Shown: positions 35,578-46,500 of the stretch, in pieces
Layout: every line of letters starts with the position of its first letter
How positions within the stretch are numbered: the stretch's first letter is position 1
Assembly (NCBI GenBank): GCA_014872785.1
Contig: WKFJ01000014.1
Coordinates: forward strand, 217,422 to 281,421
Length of the DNA stretch: 64,000 bases
Reading direction: 5' to 3'
Source: Alteromonadaceae bacterium
GTDB taxonomy: Bacteria > Pseudomonadota > Gammaproteobacteria > Enterobacterales > Alteromonadaceae
The notes under the pieces: generated by a model
Told to the model about the DNA's origin: nothing
What the model saw: the letters and a program-made list of their open reading frames with translations, nothing else
Database searches by the model: none
Program-made: the position numbers and the translations under genes

Positions 35578-36504
35578 TTGGAGCTGATAAGAGGTTTACA
35601 CAATATTAGAGACCGTCACAAAGGCTGTGTTCTCACTATTGGTAAATTTGATGGTGTTCATCTTGGGCATCAAGCGGTATTGAAAAAGCTGATTGAAAAG
35701 GCCAAAGAACTAGATTTGCCATCTGCGGTAATGGTGTTCGAACCTCAGCCGGAGGAAGTTTTTGCACCAGACAAGGCGCCAGCGCGTTTGAGTCGTATGC
35801 GAGATAAATACGAGGCACTGAAAAAACTTAATATTGAACGCTTGATTTGCGTGCGATTTAACACCAAATTTGCGTCTCAGACAGCTGAATATTTCATCGA
35901 ACATTTGTTAGTTGAAAAGCTGGGCGTTGAGTTTCTTGTTGTGGGGGATGATTTTCGATTTGGCAAAGGGCGCAAAGGCGATTTTCCTTTGTTGCAGGAG
36001 TACGGTGAGAAACACCAATTTTCAGTGAACAGTACTGATAGCTTCTGTCTTGAAGAATCGCGTATAAGCTCATCAGCGATAAGAAAAGCCTTGGCCGATG
36101 ACCAACTTAGTCTGGCCAGCTCTATGTTAGGGCGACCTTTTAATATCAGCGGCAAAGTGGTACACGGACAAAAGCTAGGGCGAAGCATTGGCTTCCCAAC
36201 GGCAAATGTGTTGTTAAACCGTTGTCAATCGCCGGTGAAAGGCGTTTATGCCGTTCAAGTCGCAGTTGGAGAGCAATTGTTTAATGGTGTTGCCAATGTA
36301 GGCAGTCGCCCAACGGTTAATGGCGAACGCGCCCAGTTGGAGGTCAATGTATTCGACTTCCAACAAGATTTGTACGGCAAATATATTAATGTGTTGTTGC
36401 GAGAAAAAATTCGCAATGAACAAAAATTTGATGGCGTCGATGCGTTAAAAGCGCAAATCGCCAAAGATGTAGAACAAGCAAGAAATTGGTTTATGCGCCA
36501 ATGA
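35578..36504 (+). CDS. ribF: Bifunctional riboflavin kinase / FAD synthetase
   Basis: About 308 residues. The N-terminal FAD-synthetase domain has LTIGKFDGVHLGHQAVLKKL (with the HxGH motif), VVGDDFRFGKGRKGDF and RISSSAIRKAL. The C-terminal kinase domain has GRSIGFPTANVLL and GVANVGSRPTVNG. It makes FMN and FAD from riboflavin. The start is at TTG 35578 (ELIRGLHNI follows, as in E. coli), with GGGTTAGG upstream. The frame is open further to 35443 but that extension is not part of the family. It heads the ribF-ileS-lspA-fkpB-ispH unit. Confidence 0.95.
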   Translation: MELIRGLHNIRDRHKGCVLTIGKFDGVHLGHQAVLKKLIEKAKELDLPSAVMVFEPQPEEVFAPDKAPARLSRMRDKYEALKKLNIERLICVRFNTKFASQTAEYFIEHLLVEKLGVEFLVVGDDFRFGKGRKGDFPLLQEYGEKHQFSVNSTDSFCLEESRISSSAIRKALADDQLSLASSMLGRPFNISGKVVHGQKLGRSIGFPTANVLLNRCQSPVKGVYAVQVAVGEQLFNGVANVGSRPTVNGERAQLEVNVFDFQQDLYGKYINVLLREKIRNEQKFDGVDALKAQIAKDVEQARNWFMRQ

Positions 36505-36560
36505 CACCCAGTTGTGATTGCAACTGGCGCATATAAAACAAGAAGTGGATTTTAGGATTA

Positions 36561-39389
36561 ATGACCGATTATAAACACACACTAAATTTACCTGATACTG
36601 AGTTTCCGATGCGTGGTAATCTCGCTCAGCGTGAGCCAGAGATGCTGAAAAGCTGGACCGAAAAAAAGCTGTATCACAAGATCAGAGAAGCGAAAAAGGG
36701 TAAAACGCCTTTTATTTTGCACGATGGCCCTCCTTATGCGAACGGCGATATTCACATTGGTCACGCGGTAAATAAAATCCTAAAAGACATTATTATCAAG
36801 TCAAAAACCCTGTCTGACTTCGACTCTCCATATGTGCCTGGATGGGACTGTCACGGTCTGCCAATTGAGCTGCAAGTTGAGAAGAAAGTAGGCAAGCCTG
36901 GCAAGAAAGTCACTGCGGCTGAGTTTCGTGAAAAGTGTCGCGAGTATGCCAACAAGCAGGTTGATGGACAAAAGAAAGATTTCGTCAGAATGGGCGTGCT
37001 GGGTGAATGGGACAATCCATACAAGACGATGGATTTCAAATCTGAAGCCGACATCATCAGAGTACTGGGCAGTATCATTGACTCAGGTCACTTAGAAAAA
37101 GGCTTCAAGCCAGTACATTGGTGTACCGATTGTGGCTCGGCGTTAGCCGAAGCGGAAGTTGAATACCAGAACAAAACTTCTCCGGCGATCGATGTCGCGT
37201 TTCCAGCGGTGAATGCCGCGGAGCTGGTGGATAAGTTCGAACATCCTGAAAACCTTACCGGTGAAGGTGAAGTGTCAGTTGTCATCTGGACAACCACTCC
37301 TTGGACATTGCCTGCTAACCGCGCGGTATGTTTAAGCCCGAAACTTGAGTATGAACTGGTTCAAATTGAAAAAGAGGGCGTCAAAAAGCGCTTGATCATT
37401 GCTTCTGATCTTGTTACCAGCTGTATGGATCGCTTCAATGTCGATCACTATCACGCACTTGGCTACTGCAAAGGTGCAGCGCTTGAAAACGTGCGTATCA
37501 AGCATCCGTTTTACGATTTTGACGTTCCCGTTATTCTTGGCGACCACGTCACTACAGATTCTGGTACAGGTTGTGTGCACACGGCTCCTGGTCACGGTGT
37601 TGACGACTTTAATGTTGGTAAACATTACGACTTAGAAGTGGCAAACCCGGTTGGTAATAATGGTGTTTACTTAGACAGCACTGAGCTATTTGCCGGTCAG
37701 CATGTATTTAAAGCCAATAACAGCATTGTTGATGTATTGACTGAAAAGGGTACTTTGCTGCATCACCACGCTTATGAGCACAGCTATCCACATTGCTGGC
37801 GTCACAAAACTCCAATTATTTTCCGCGCCACGCCGCAGTGGTTTGTTAGCATGGACAATAAAGGGTTGCGTCAACAATCACTAAAACAAATTGAACAAAC
37901 TAAATGGATCCCTGACTGGGGACAAAATCGCATCGAGAGCATGGTTGAAGGTCGTCCTGACTGGTGTATCTCGCGTCAACGTACCTGGGGTGTACCTATT
38001 ACCTTGTTCATCCACAAGGAAACTGGTGAACTGCATCCAGAATCAACGGCGATCATTGAAAAAGTCGCTCAGCAAGTTGAACAATCTGGTATTCAAGCTT
38101 GGTGGGATCTAGAGCCTGAAAGCTTAATTGGGGATGACGCAAACGATTACGTGAAAGTAGCGGACACGCTAGACGTATGGTTTGACTCTGGTGTGACCCA
38201 TTTCTTCGTGGTCGATCAACGTGACGATATCCCGGCAGCGGCCGACTTGTATCTTGAAGGGTCTGACCAACACCGGGGTTGGTTTATGTCGTCACTTATG
38301 ACGTCAGTCGCGAGCAAAGGTCATGCACCTTACAAAGAAGTATTGACGCACGGTTTCACCGTTGATGCGCAAGGCCGCAAGATGTCTAAATCGCTAGGCA
38401 ATACGGTGTCTCCACAGCAGGTTATGAATAAGCTTGGTGCCGATATTCTGCGCTTATGGGTTGCCTCAACCGATTACACTGGCGAGATTGCCGTATCGGA
38501 TGAAATTCTAAAACGCGCCGCTGATACTTATCGCCGCGTGCGCAACACCGCTCGTTTCTTATTGGCGAACCTTAAAGGCTTTAACCCGGAAACTGATGCC
38601 GTTGCCACTGAAGAGATGATTGAATTAGACGCTTGGGTTATTCGCAAAGCTCAGCAGGTACAAGAAGAAATTCTAGAAGCCTACAACAACTATGATTTGA
38701 TTGTGGTTACGCAAAAACTCATGCAGTTCTGTACCTCAGAACTCGGTGGTTTTTACCTCGATATTATTAAAGACCGTCAATACACGGCGAAGGCTGATAG
38801 TGCTGCCAGACGTTCATGTCAAACCGCGCTGTATCACATTGCCGAAGCTTTAGTGCGCTGGATGGCGCCCATCATGAGCTTTACGGCGCAAGAGATTTGG
38901 TCAGCAATGCCAGGTGACAGAGACGAGTTTGTGCTAACCGGCGTTTGGTATGACAACTTCCCATCACTTGCCGCTGATGCCAAATTCAGCGATGAAGATT
39001 GGGCTCAAGTACTGGCCGTTAAAACAGAAGTGAACAAATTGCTTGAACAAGCGCGTAAGGAAAAAACCTTGGGTAGCTCGCTTGAAGCAAAAGTGACCTT
39101 GTATGCGTCAGAGAAAATAAACGCCGTGCTAAGCAAGTTAGAAGATGAGTTGCGGTTTGTATTTATCACCTCACTTGCTGATGTCACTTTGGTTGATGCA
39201 GCGCCAGAAGGTGCCGTAGCCACTGAAGTTGAAGGCTTGTGGCTTGGCGTGGAAAAAGCACCAGGTGAAAAGTGTACAAGATGCTGGCACTACCGCGAGG
39301 ATGTGGGCAGTAATGACGCGCACCCTGAGCTTTGCACGCGTTGCGTAGACAACGTTGAAGGTGAAGGCGAGCAAAGACATTATGCCTAA
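36561..39389 (+). CDS. ileS: Isoleucyl-tRNA synthetase
   Basis: A 942-residue class I synthetase. The HIGH motif is in [14 protein letters not shown] and the KMSKS motif in [10 protein letters not shown]. The editing (CP1) domain carries [13 protein letters not shown] and [14 protein letters not shown]-terminal zinc ribbon has the CTRCW and CTRC pairs. The length is as in E. coli. It charges tRNA-Ile and clears valine mischarging. It lies 56 bp after ribF and overlaps lspA by eight bases. Confidence 0.98.
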   Translation: MTDYKHTLNLPDTEFPMRGNLAQREPEMLKSWTEKKLYHKIREAKKGKTPFILHDGPPYANGDIHIGHAVNKILKDIIIKSKTLSDFDSPYVPGWDCHGLPIELQVEKKVGKPGKKVTAAEFREKCREYANKQVDGQKKDFVRMGVLGEWDNPYKTMDFKSEADIIRVLGSIIDSGHLEKGFKPVHWCTDCGSALAEAEVEYQNKTSPAIDVAFPAVNAAELVDKFEHPENLTGEGEVSVVIWTTTPWTLPANRAVCLSPKLEYELVQIEKEGVKKRLIIASDLVTSCMDRFNVDHYHALGYCKGAALENVRIKHPFYDFDVPVILGDHVTTDSGTGCVHTAPGHGVDDFNVGKHYDLEVANPVGNNGVYLDSTELFAGQHVFKANNSIVDVLTEKGTLLHHHAYEHSYPHCWRHKTPIIFRATPQWFVSMDNKGLRQQSLKQIEQTKWIPDWGQNRIESMVEGRPDWCISRQRTWGVPITLFIHKETGELHPESTAIIEKVAQQVEQSGIQAWWDLEPESLIGDDANDYVKVADTLDVWFDSGVTHFFVVDQRDDIPAAADLYLEGSDQHRGWFMSSLMTSVASKGHAPYKEVLTHGFTVDAQGRKMSKSLGNTVSPQQVMNKLGADILRLWVASTDYTGEIAVSDEILKRAADTYRRVRNTARFLLANLKGFNPETDAVATEEMIELDAWVIRKAQQVQEEILEAYNNYDLIVVTQKLMQFCTSELGGFYLDIIKDRQYTAKADSAARRSCQTALYHIAEALVRWMAPIMSFTAQEIWSAMPGDRDEFVLTGVWYDNFPSLAADAKFSDEDWAQVLAVKTEVNKLLEQARKEKTLGSSLEAKVTLYASEKINAVLSKLEDELRFVFITSLADVTLVDAAPEGAVATEVEGLWLGVEKAPGEKCTRCWHYREDVGSNDAHPELCTRCVDNVEGEGEQRHYA

Positions 39390-39888
39390 TATTTTGCGTG
39401 ACACAGGACTGCGCTGGTTGTGGATTACAGTACTGGCGCTAGTACTGGATCAAGTAACCAAGATTTACATCCAGAACAGCTTTGCCTTGTATGAGCGCCT
39501 TGAAGTGACCTTTTTCTTCAATATAACTCATGTTCACAACTACGGGGCGGCGTTCAGTTTTCTAAGTGATGCCGGTGGTTGGCAACGCTGGTTTTTCACG
39601 GCTATTGCCATAGCAGTGAGTGCGTTAATGCTCTGGTGGATGAAGCAAGCAAAACGCGAACAGTTATTACTGCCCATTTCGATGGCATTTATTCTAAGTG
39701 GCGCACTTGGCAATTTGTATGATCGATTAGCCTATGGCTACGTAGTAGACTTTTTAGATTTTCATTGGGCGGGGTATCATTGGCCGGCATTCAATGTGGC
39801 TGACAGTGCCATTTTTATCGGCGCAGCACTGATGATTTGGGATGCTTTTAAGAACCCTGATAATTCCCCGATGAGCGGTAAAGAATAA
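39382..39888 (+). CDS. lspA: Prolipoprotein signal peptidase
   Basis: A 168-residue inner-membrane aspartyl protease with four membrane segments. It cleaves signal peptides from lipoproteins after lipid attachment. The catalytic Asp123 (VVDFLDF) and Asp141 (NVADSAIF) fall at the same numbers as in E. coli, and NYGAAFSFL is conserved. The start ATG 39382 lies inside the end of ileS, giving translational coupling. Confidence 0.97.
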   Translation: MPNILRDTGLRWLWITVLALVLDQVTKIYIQNSFALYERLEVTFFFNITHVHNYGAAFSFLSDAGGWQRWFFTAIAIAVSALMLWWMKQAKREQLLLPISMAFILSGALGNLYDRLAYGYVVDFLDFHWAGYHWPAFNVADSAIFIGAALMIWDAFKNPDNSPMSGKE

Positions 39889-39892
39889 GAGA

Positions 39893-40333
39893 ATGACAGA
39901 CGTAAAAAAAATCGTAGCCGATAGTGAAGTGACGTTGCATTTTGACCTGAAGCTTAAAGATGGCTCAGCAGCGGACAGTACTCGTGTGCACAACAAGCCC
40001 GCTAAACTTACCATTGGCGATGGCAGCTTGACTGAGAACTTTGAGGCCTGCTTGATGGGGTTGTCTGAAGGCGAAAAGAAGTCTTTCACGTTGCCTCCAG
40101 AAGATGCCTTTGGCATGCCTAACCCAGACAACATCCATCATATGGATAGAACCAAGTTTGGTATGGACACACCCGCAGAGCCAGGCATGATTATTAGCTT
40201 TTCTCAGCCAGGTGGTGTTGAAATTCCGGGTATTGTTCGCGAAGTGGCGGGCGACTCAGTGACGGTGGACTTTAATCATCCACTAGCGGGACAAACCGTT
40301 GTCTTTGACGTAGAAATATTAGCGATAGGATAA
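39893..40333 (+). CDS. fkpB: FKBP-type peptidyl-prolyl isomerase
   Basis: A 146-residue protein of the SlpA/FkpB type. The FKBP half starts [18 protein letters not shown] and has LPPEDAFG. The insert-in-flap domain lies between, and the chain closes with [16 protein letters not shown]. It is a cytoplasmic chaperone-isomerase conserved between lspA and ispH in gammaproteobacteria. It starts five bases after lspA. Confidence 0.95.
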   Translation: MTDVKKIVADSEVTLHFDLKLKDGSAADSTRVHNKPAKLTIGDGSLTENFEACLMGLSEGEKKSFTLPPEDAFGMPNPDNIHHMDRTKFGMDTPAEPGMIISFSQPGGVEIPGIVREVAGDSVTVDFNHPLAGQTVVFDVEILAIG

Positions 40334-40337
40334 AAAA

Positions 40338-41282
40338 ATGCAGATTCATTTGGCCAATCCAAGAGGTTTCTGTGCCGGTGTTGACCGGGCAATTACTATT
40401 GTTGAGCGCGCGCTTGAGATATTTGAGCCACCTATTTACGTGCGCCATGAAGTGGTACACAACAAATTTGTGGTCAATGGTTTAAAAGACCGCGGCGCCA
40501 TTTTTGTTGACGAATTAGTCGAAGTGCCAGATGACAGTATTGTAATCTTCTCTGCCCACGGTGTATCGCAAAAAGTGCGTGCCGAAGCCGCAGAGCGTGG
40601 TTTGAAAGTTTTTGATGCCACATGTCCATTAGTGACTAAAGTACACTTGGAAGTTAGCCGCGCCAGTAAAAGAGGCACAGAATGCATTCTTATTGGTCAC
40701 CACGGACATCCTGAAGTGGAAGGCACCATGGGGCAGTACGACAACCCTGAAGGTGGAATTTACCTGGTAGAATCTCCTGAGGATGTTGACTCTTTAGAAG
40801 TCAAAGACTCCAGCAAACTCTACTACTGCAGCCAAACAACCCTCTCGGTAGACGATACAGCTGACGTCATTGAAGCATTGCGTGCGAAGTTTCCAGAAAT
40901 TGAAGGGCCGCGAAAAGACGACATTTGTTATGCCACACAAAATCGCCAAGATGCGGTGCGCGATTTAGCGGATAAGTGCGACCTAATGTTAGTTGTAGGT
41001 GCACGCAATAGCTCTAACTCAAATCGACTTAAAGAGCTCGCAGAAAAAATGGGTACTAAAGCCTATCTTATCGATGACGCTGATTGTGTGTTACCTGAAT
41101 GGGTGACTGACAGTAAAAATATCGGTGTTACCGCCGGTGCATCTGCGCCAGAGGTATTAGTGAAGGGCGTTATTAGTAAGCTTGAGTCACTTGGCGCAAA
41201 CAGTGTTATCGAAACACCGGGGCGCGAAGAAAACATTGAGTTCGCGGTACCTAAAGAACTTCGAGTTCGTCAAGTCAGCTAA
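40338..41282 (+). CDS. ispH: 4-hydroxy-3-methylbut-2-enyl diphosphate reductase
   Basis: A 314-residue iron-sulfur enzyme of the non-mevalonate isoprenoid pathway, making IPP and DMAPP from HMBPP. The cluster ligands Cys12 ([10 protein letters not shown]), Cys96 (DATCPLVTK) and Cys197 ([11 protein letters not shown]) fall at the E. coli positions. Substrate-site motifs HEVVHN, SAHGVS and NSSNSNRL are present. It is the last gene of the operon; a strong hairpin follows the stop. Confidence 0.97.
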   Translation: MQIHLANPRGFCAGVDRAITIVERALEIFEPPIYVRHEVVHNKFVVNGLKDRGAIFVDELVEVPDDSIVIFSAHGVSQKVRAEAAERGLKVFDATCPLVTKVHLEVSRASKRGTECILIGHHGHPEVEGTMGQYDNPEGGIYLVESPEDVDSLEVKDSSKLYYCSQTTLSVDDTADVIEALRAKFPEIEGPRKDDICYATQNRQDAVRDLADKCDLMLVVGARNSSNSNRLKELAEKMGTKAYLIDDADCVLPEWVTDSKNIGVTAGASAPEVLVKGVISKLESLGANSVIETPGREENIEFAVPKELRVRQVS

Positions 41283-41319
41283 ACTTAATCCTTTCAAATA
41301 GCTAAACATTTTATATACC

Positions 41320-41364
41320 TAGCGACGATTTGTGATAACCATATCACAAATCGTTTTCGCTATT
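41320..41364 (+). terminator. Hairpin terminator after ispH
   Basis: ACGATTTGTGATA and TATCACAAATCGT pair perfectly around ACCA, then TTTT, with AGCGA/TCGCT extending the stem outside. It ends the ribF-ispH operon before pilV. Confidence 0.75.
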
Positions 41365-41424
41365 CTGGTCTACAATCAACAGTTGTGGTTTGATGAAAAT
41401 TATGACTATTTGTAGGCAAAAATT

Positions 41425-42048
41425 ATGAAAAAGAATGCGCACATCAAGCAAATGTTTGGTGTAGGCATGATCGAAATACTCGTTACGGTTTTTATTCTCA
41501 GTGTTGGCATCCTAGGGGTGGCGTCTTTACAATTTATTGGCACCTTTACCAACGCTGAAGCAATGAACCGCTCTCAATCTGTGTTAATCGCACAACAATT
41601 TAGCGAGCGTCTTAGAGCTAATAGTTCCATGTCAACTAGCGGTGACGGTCTGGTCGTTTCAAATACCTACTTTGATAGCAATATTTATAATTTTAGTAAT
41701 GTCACTTGTCTTTCAGGTTCTAATAATTTTGATTGTTTTTGCTTAAGTGTCCCCGCAACTATAAAAGATTGTAATTCCAACCAATGTACTGACGCTGAAT
41801 TTGCCGAATTTGACGCGTATGAAATGAGCTGTGCCATTGCCGCGAACAACCCAAATGTTGAATTGTCTCTTACATGCTCAGACAACGATAATTTGGATGG
41901 CGATAGTTGCAGTGCGGGTTCTCGTCACACCATATTACTGAAATGGCCAATACAGCAGTGGCAGAATATCTCCGGGGTACTTAATTCCGAATGTAATACC
42001 GAAGAAACATCCCCTCATGACCGTGTGATTTTGGATGTGACCTTATGA
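41425..42048 (+). CDS. pilV: Minor pilin PilV (type IV pilus modification protein)
   Basis: A 207-residue type IV pilin-like protein. The prepilin peptidase site and helix are GVGMIEILVTVFILSVGILG, with Gly before the mature residue and Glu five residues on. The rest has scattered Cys residues for disulfides. PilV helps prime pilus assembly. Its stop overlaps the pilW start (ATGA). Confidence 0.88.
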   Translation: MKKNAHIKQMFGVGMIEILVTVFILSVGILGVASLQFIGTFTNAEAMNRSQSVLIAQQFSERLRANSSMSTSGDGLVVSNTYFDSNIYNFSNVTCLSGSNNFDCFCLSVPATIKDCNSNQCTDAEFAEFDAYEMSCAIAANNPNVELSLTCSDNDNLDGDSCSAGSRHTILLKWPIQQWQNISGVLNSECNTEETSPHDRVILDVTL

Positions 42049-42917
42049 ATCTATCAGCTCCTGTTCGTCAACGCGGCTTTTCACTTACCGAGATAATGAT
42101 AACCCTCGCGATGGGAATTTTTATTTCGGCGGGCATCGTTCAGGTTATGAGCAGCAATCAAGTAACGGATAGATTAAATAGAGCTATTGCTTCTACTCAG
42201 GAAAGTGGTCGTTTTATTGTCAGTCGTTTGCGTTCGGATCTTTTACCTGCGGGGCGCTATGACATACTAGATCCCGCCTTAGATGCGAGTGTGGATATAG
42301 TCGATGAGGCGGCGTTTGTGCAAAATAGGCCGGTTATTCTCGCAGGCGATTTTTCTCAGAACCTTACGCTGGGGTCGGTGCAGGGTTTTTCTGGTGCCGA
42401 TGACCAATTGGTTGTCGCAATGCAAGGGGAAAGAGATTGTCGCGGTTATAAATTGGGGTATGCCGATGACGCCGAGTTTTTTGTTGTAAACCACTATTTT
42501 GTAGATGCGGGCACCTTAAAGTGTCGAGGCTTTGATGGTCGCGTATTACGCGGTCAAAAAATCGCAGTGGGAAATAACAACGATGCCGCCTTCACTATAT
42601 TAGACAATGTCATTAGTTTCCAAGTTTTGTATGGCGTGAGCGCTTCGAGTGAGTCGGGAAACTTTACTGGAACTCCTACTACTTATGTTACGGCTTCTGC
42701 GCTTGCCGCGCTGCGTGCGGCGGGTTCGCATGTTGTTGCTATTCGAGTTGCAATATTGTTGGAAGGCGACAGTGAGACTTACATTAATCCAACCCCGACG
42801 TTTAAATTATTAAATGAGGCGAGTATTACGCCATCAGGCAATGGACTATACAAGAAGTTCGAGACAACAATTACGCTGCGCAATATGAAAAATTATGCGA
42901 GGAGGCAGAAGGCATGA
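42045..42917 (+). CDS. pilW: Minor pilin PilW
   Basis: A 290-residue prepilin with cleavage site and helix RGFSLTEIMITLAMGIFISA. The globular part is large, as in PilW, with a QVLYGVSASSESGNF segment and a C-terminal strand KKFETTITLRNMKNYA. It overlaps pilV at the start and pilX at the stop, each by four bases, showing tight coupling. Confidence 0.9.
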   Translation: MNLSAPVRQRGFSLTEIMITLAMGIFISAGIVQVMSSNQVTDRLNRAIASTQESGRFIVSRLRSDLLPAGRYDILDPALDASVDIVDEAAFVQNRPVILAGDFSQNLTLGSVQGFSGADDQLVVAMQGERDCRGYKLGYADDAEFFVVNHYFVDAGTLKCRGFDGRVLRGQKIAVGNNNDAAFTILDNVISFQVLYGVSASSESGNFTGTPTTYVTASALAALRAAGSHVVAIRVAILLEGDSETYINPTPTFKLLNEASITPSGNGLYKKFETTITLRNMKNYARRQKA

Positions 42918-43492
42918 CCTCTGATATTTCTAAGCAAACAGGACTAGTAATGGTGCTCGCCTTATTGGTGTTAATGACTCTCACCATTCTAGGAACGACC
43001 TCAGTAACAAGTAGTTTATTGCAAAGTAAAATGGCGATTTCATTAGAATCACAGTCGTTGGCATTTGATGCCGCAGAAGCCGCTATAGCTGGTGTAGCCT
43101 TCGAATCTGAAGATACGGTGTTGTTAGGTAGCTCTACACTTGTTGATCCACTCTCTGAAGCAAGACAAGGTGCAGCAATTGATTTAGCCGACCAAGATTT
43201 GAGTTGTTACAACGATGAAAGCTGGGTCAACCGAACTATTATTGAATCGGGACTCGCCACAGGTGTCAACCAAACATTATCTGGTGCCTATAACAGCACT
43301 CCAGAGGTTTCAAGCTGGTCTCGAACCGCGTTTATTAAAGAATTGGCCTGTAAAGGTTCAAGCAATGTAGTGGGTGGTAGCAATATTAATTGCCATGTAT
43401 TCATTATTCGTGGTTGCGGTAAATTAACTACAAGTAGTTATGCCGTTGCGAACACGCTTACAGCGACAACCTTTGCACCAGCATCTCAATAG
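42914..43492 (+). CDS. pilX: Minor pilin PilX
   Basis: A 192-residue protein with the PilX N-terminus KQTGLVMVLALLVLMTLTIL and the AAEAAIAGVAFE block. The Glu5 of classical pilins is absent, as is usual in PilX. It probably sits at the pilus tip complex with PilY1. It lies 12 bases before pilY1. Confidence 0.88.
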   Translation: MTSDISKQTGLVMVLALLVLMTLTILGTTSVTSSLLQSKMAISLESQSLAFDAAEAAIAGVAFESEDTVLLGSSTLVDPLSEARQGAAIDLADQDLSCYNDESWVNRTIIESGLATGVNQTLSGAYNSTPEVSSWSRTAFIKELACKGSSNVVGGSNINCHVFIIRGCGKLTTSSYAVANTLTATTFAPASQ

Positions 43493-43504
43493 GAGAGTGA
43501 ATCT

Positions 43505-46500
43505 ATGAAGTTAAATAAATTCCTCATTTCTATTATGTCGGCGATTTTTGCGATGATGGTAAGTATCGCGAGTTTTGCCGATGATTTAGAAATCTACCTT
43601 GGTGTAGCTGATTCGCAGGTCACTTACAATCCGAACGTACTATTTATCATGGATACCTCGGGCAGTATGACTAACAAAGACGGTGGCTCAGAGACTCGAA
43701 TGTTACGTGTGCAGAATGCACTGAAAGCTGCGCTTTCGACAGCGACTAATGTTAACGCTGGTCTAATGAGGTTTTCCGACTGGGGAGGTCCGGTACTTTA
43801 TCCCATTCGCGACGTAGATGAGCTAGTTGAGCCCGAACTTGTTTATTCAGTTGCTGACTCCGCCGATGATGCCCATGAATCATCCGGTGCAGTAGATCTT
43901 TCAAACACAGAAATTACCCTATCAAATGGCACTACCACCGTTTATTCCGGATTTCGTTTTCAAGAGGTGCAAATACCCCAAGGCGCAACGATAACGAGTG
44001 CCAAGCTGAAGATGGTCTCCAATTTAAGCAATATTCCCGCAACGACCATTGATATATACGGCGAATTGGTGGAAGACTCTAGTGCGTTTACGGCGGCTAC
44101 TAATGATATTTCCAACCGAACCCGAACCAGCGCAAGTGGTTCATGGTCAACAGGCAATGAATTTCCGTTGTCAGGTGAAAATGTTACTTCAGCGGATTTT
44201 TCTTCTGTCATTCAAGAAATCGTTGACCAGGCGGGTTGGTGTGGAGGCAACGACCTCAATCTCATATTAGAGGCATCGAGCGCAGAGGCAGGCTCTAGCC
44301 GCAAACTAGTATCATCTGATCAAGGAGATGGCAATAGCGCTCAATTGATTATCGAATATGACCACGCTACCGCAACTGGTTGTATTCGCGGCACTCATAC
44401 CTACCAGGTAAATTCGCAATCCAATAATGCCGAAGAAAAAAGCGATGGTTATCAATCCACTGGCAGTGAATTGACATTTAAACCTAGTTCAAATGCTCAC
44501 ATTGCCATTCGTTTTGAAAACGTTGCAATTCCGCAAAATGCGACTATCAGTAATGCTTATCTTGAGTTTACGGCTTACCGTGATAGAAGTACGTCGAGTT
44601 CTGGCTTTACAATCAGTGCAGCGAATGAAGCCAATCCCGGTAACTTTAGTAGCTACACTAGATACATGCTCCGTGATAAAGCCAAAACAGCAGGCGTAAC
44701 TTGGAGCAACATTCCATCTTGGACAAAAAACAACACCTATCAATCCCCTGCGATCACTTCTGTGGTGCAAGCCATTGTAAATCGAGGTGATTGGGCGTCA
44801 GGCAATGCCATGATGATGATCATGTCAAGTATTACGGGTAATCGCGGTGCTTATACTTATCGCGGAAAACCGTCGGGTGCTGCGCGCTTAGTGGTAGAGG
44901 TTCAAGGCAATGCTACACCGGGGTCAGCTGCCACAGTACGTTCTCACTTGCTCAACAAGGTGGATGAATTGACAGCCAGTGGTTACACACCGATAGTGGA
45001 TACCCTTTATGAGGCCGCGCTCTATTACGGCGGCATGGACATGCAATATGGCTTAGCTAGAGGAACGTCTTCGGTTAGCAGTACGGTGCGCAAAAACACC
45101 AGAGTAAGCCATCGTTTGTCCTACACTGGGCAAGATCCCGTGCGCGCTAGCGGCTGTACTGAAGATAACCTGAGTGATTCTGATTGTGTTACTGAATATA
45201 TTCCCACCGGGGCGACTTATATTTCGCCTGTGTCAGACCTCCAGTGTCAAACTAACAACCATATTGTTCTGTTGTCTGACGGGCAAGCGAATAACAATCA
45301 TAGTGTGGACGAAATAGAGGCTCTGCTATCTGCCAATTGCACCGGTAGTGGCGGCGAAGAGTGTGGCTTAGATCTGGTGAAAAACATCAGTAAAGCGTCT
45401 GAGTCGGCTGTTGGCGCAAGAGTTACTACTCATACCATCGGTTTTGCCGCTAATTCAACAGCCAACAACTTTTTGAATCAGTTGGCATTGCAAAGTGGTG
45501 GCGGTTTTTACACCGCAGACAACAGTGATGATCTGGTTACCGCTTTTCAATCGATCATTAAGTCGGTCAAAGACGTAAACGCTACCTTTGTTTCTCCCGG
45601 TGTAGCAGTAAATCAGTTAAATCGACTGACTCACCGAGATGAATTGTACTTTGCCTTATTTAAACCCGCTGAAGGCACACTATGGCCAGGAAACCTGAAG
45701 AAGTACAAGCTTAATAGTGACGTGATTGAAGATAGAAACGGCCTAGCAGCAGTCGACAGTTCTACTGGCTTTTTCGATGAGAATTCTCAAAGTTTCTGGT
45801 CAACTGTGGCCGATGGCAATGATGTAAGGGAAGGGGGCGCTGCGAGTAACCTGGATACCGTGCGCAATGTTTATTATTTCGATGGAGCCGGCAGCATCAT
45901 TACCTCTGGTAATCGCCTTCATGAAGACAATAGCAATATCACAACAACGGATTTGGCCGTCGACTCAGAAGCGGATCCAACAGCAACTAGAGAGGCGGTT
46001 TTACAGTGGGCGAGAGGGATAGATGTTAAAGATGACGACGGTGACGGCTCAAGTGTTGATGCTCGCACACAGATGGGCGATCCGATTCACTCGCAACCCG
46101 TTATAGTCAATTATTCGTTGACAGACAGCGCCGTTCTGGTCGCCACAAATCACGGATTTTTACATTCGATTGACCCTGAAACCGGTTCAGAGAATTTCGC
46201 CATTATTCCTAAGGAGCTTCTGGCAAATCTAAACGATATTTACAAAGACAGCTCAAGTTATACGCACATTTATGGTTTGGACGGACATATGGTGTTGCGT
46301 GAAACCGAGACGAGCAAGATTCTTTATGTGGGAATGCGAAGAGGCGGTAACAATTATTATGCGTTTGATATTACCAATAAAACAGCACCTAGCCTATTGT
46401 TTACCATTGATGGTGGTTCAGGTGACTTCGCCAATTTAGGCCAGAGTTGGTCTCGCCCCACAGTCACCAAAATTAAAATGGGTTCGGTGAGTAAAGATGT

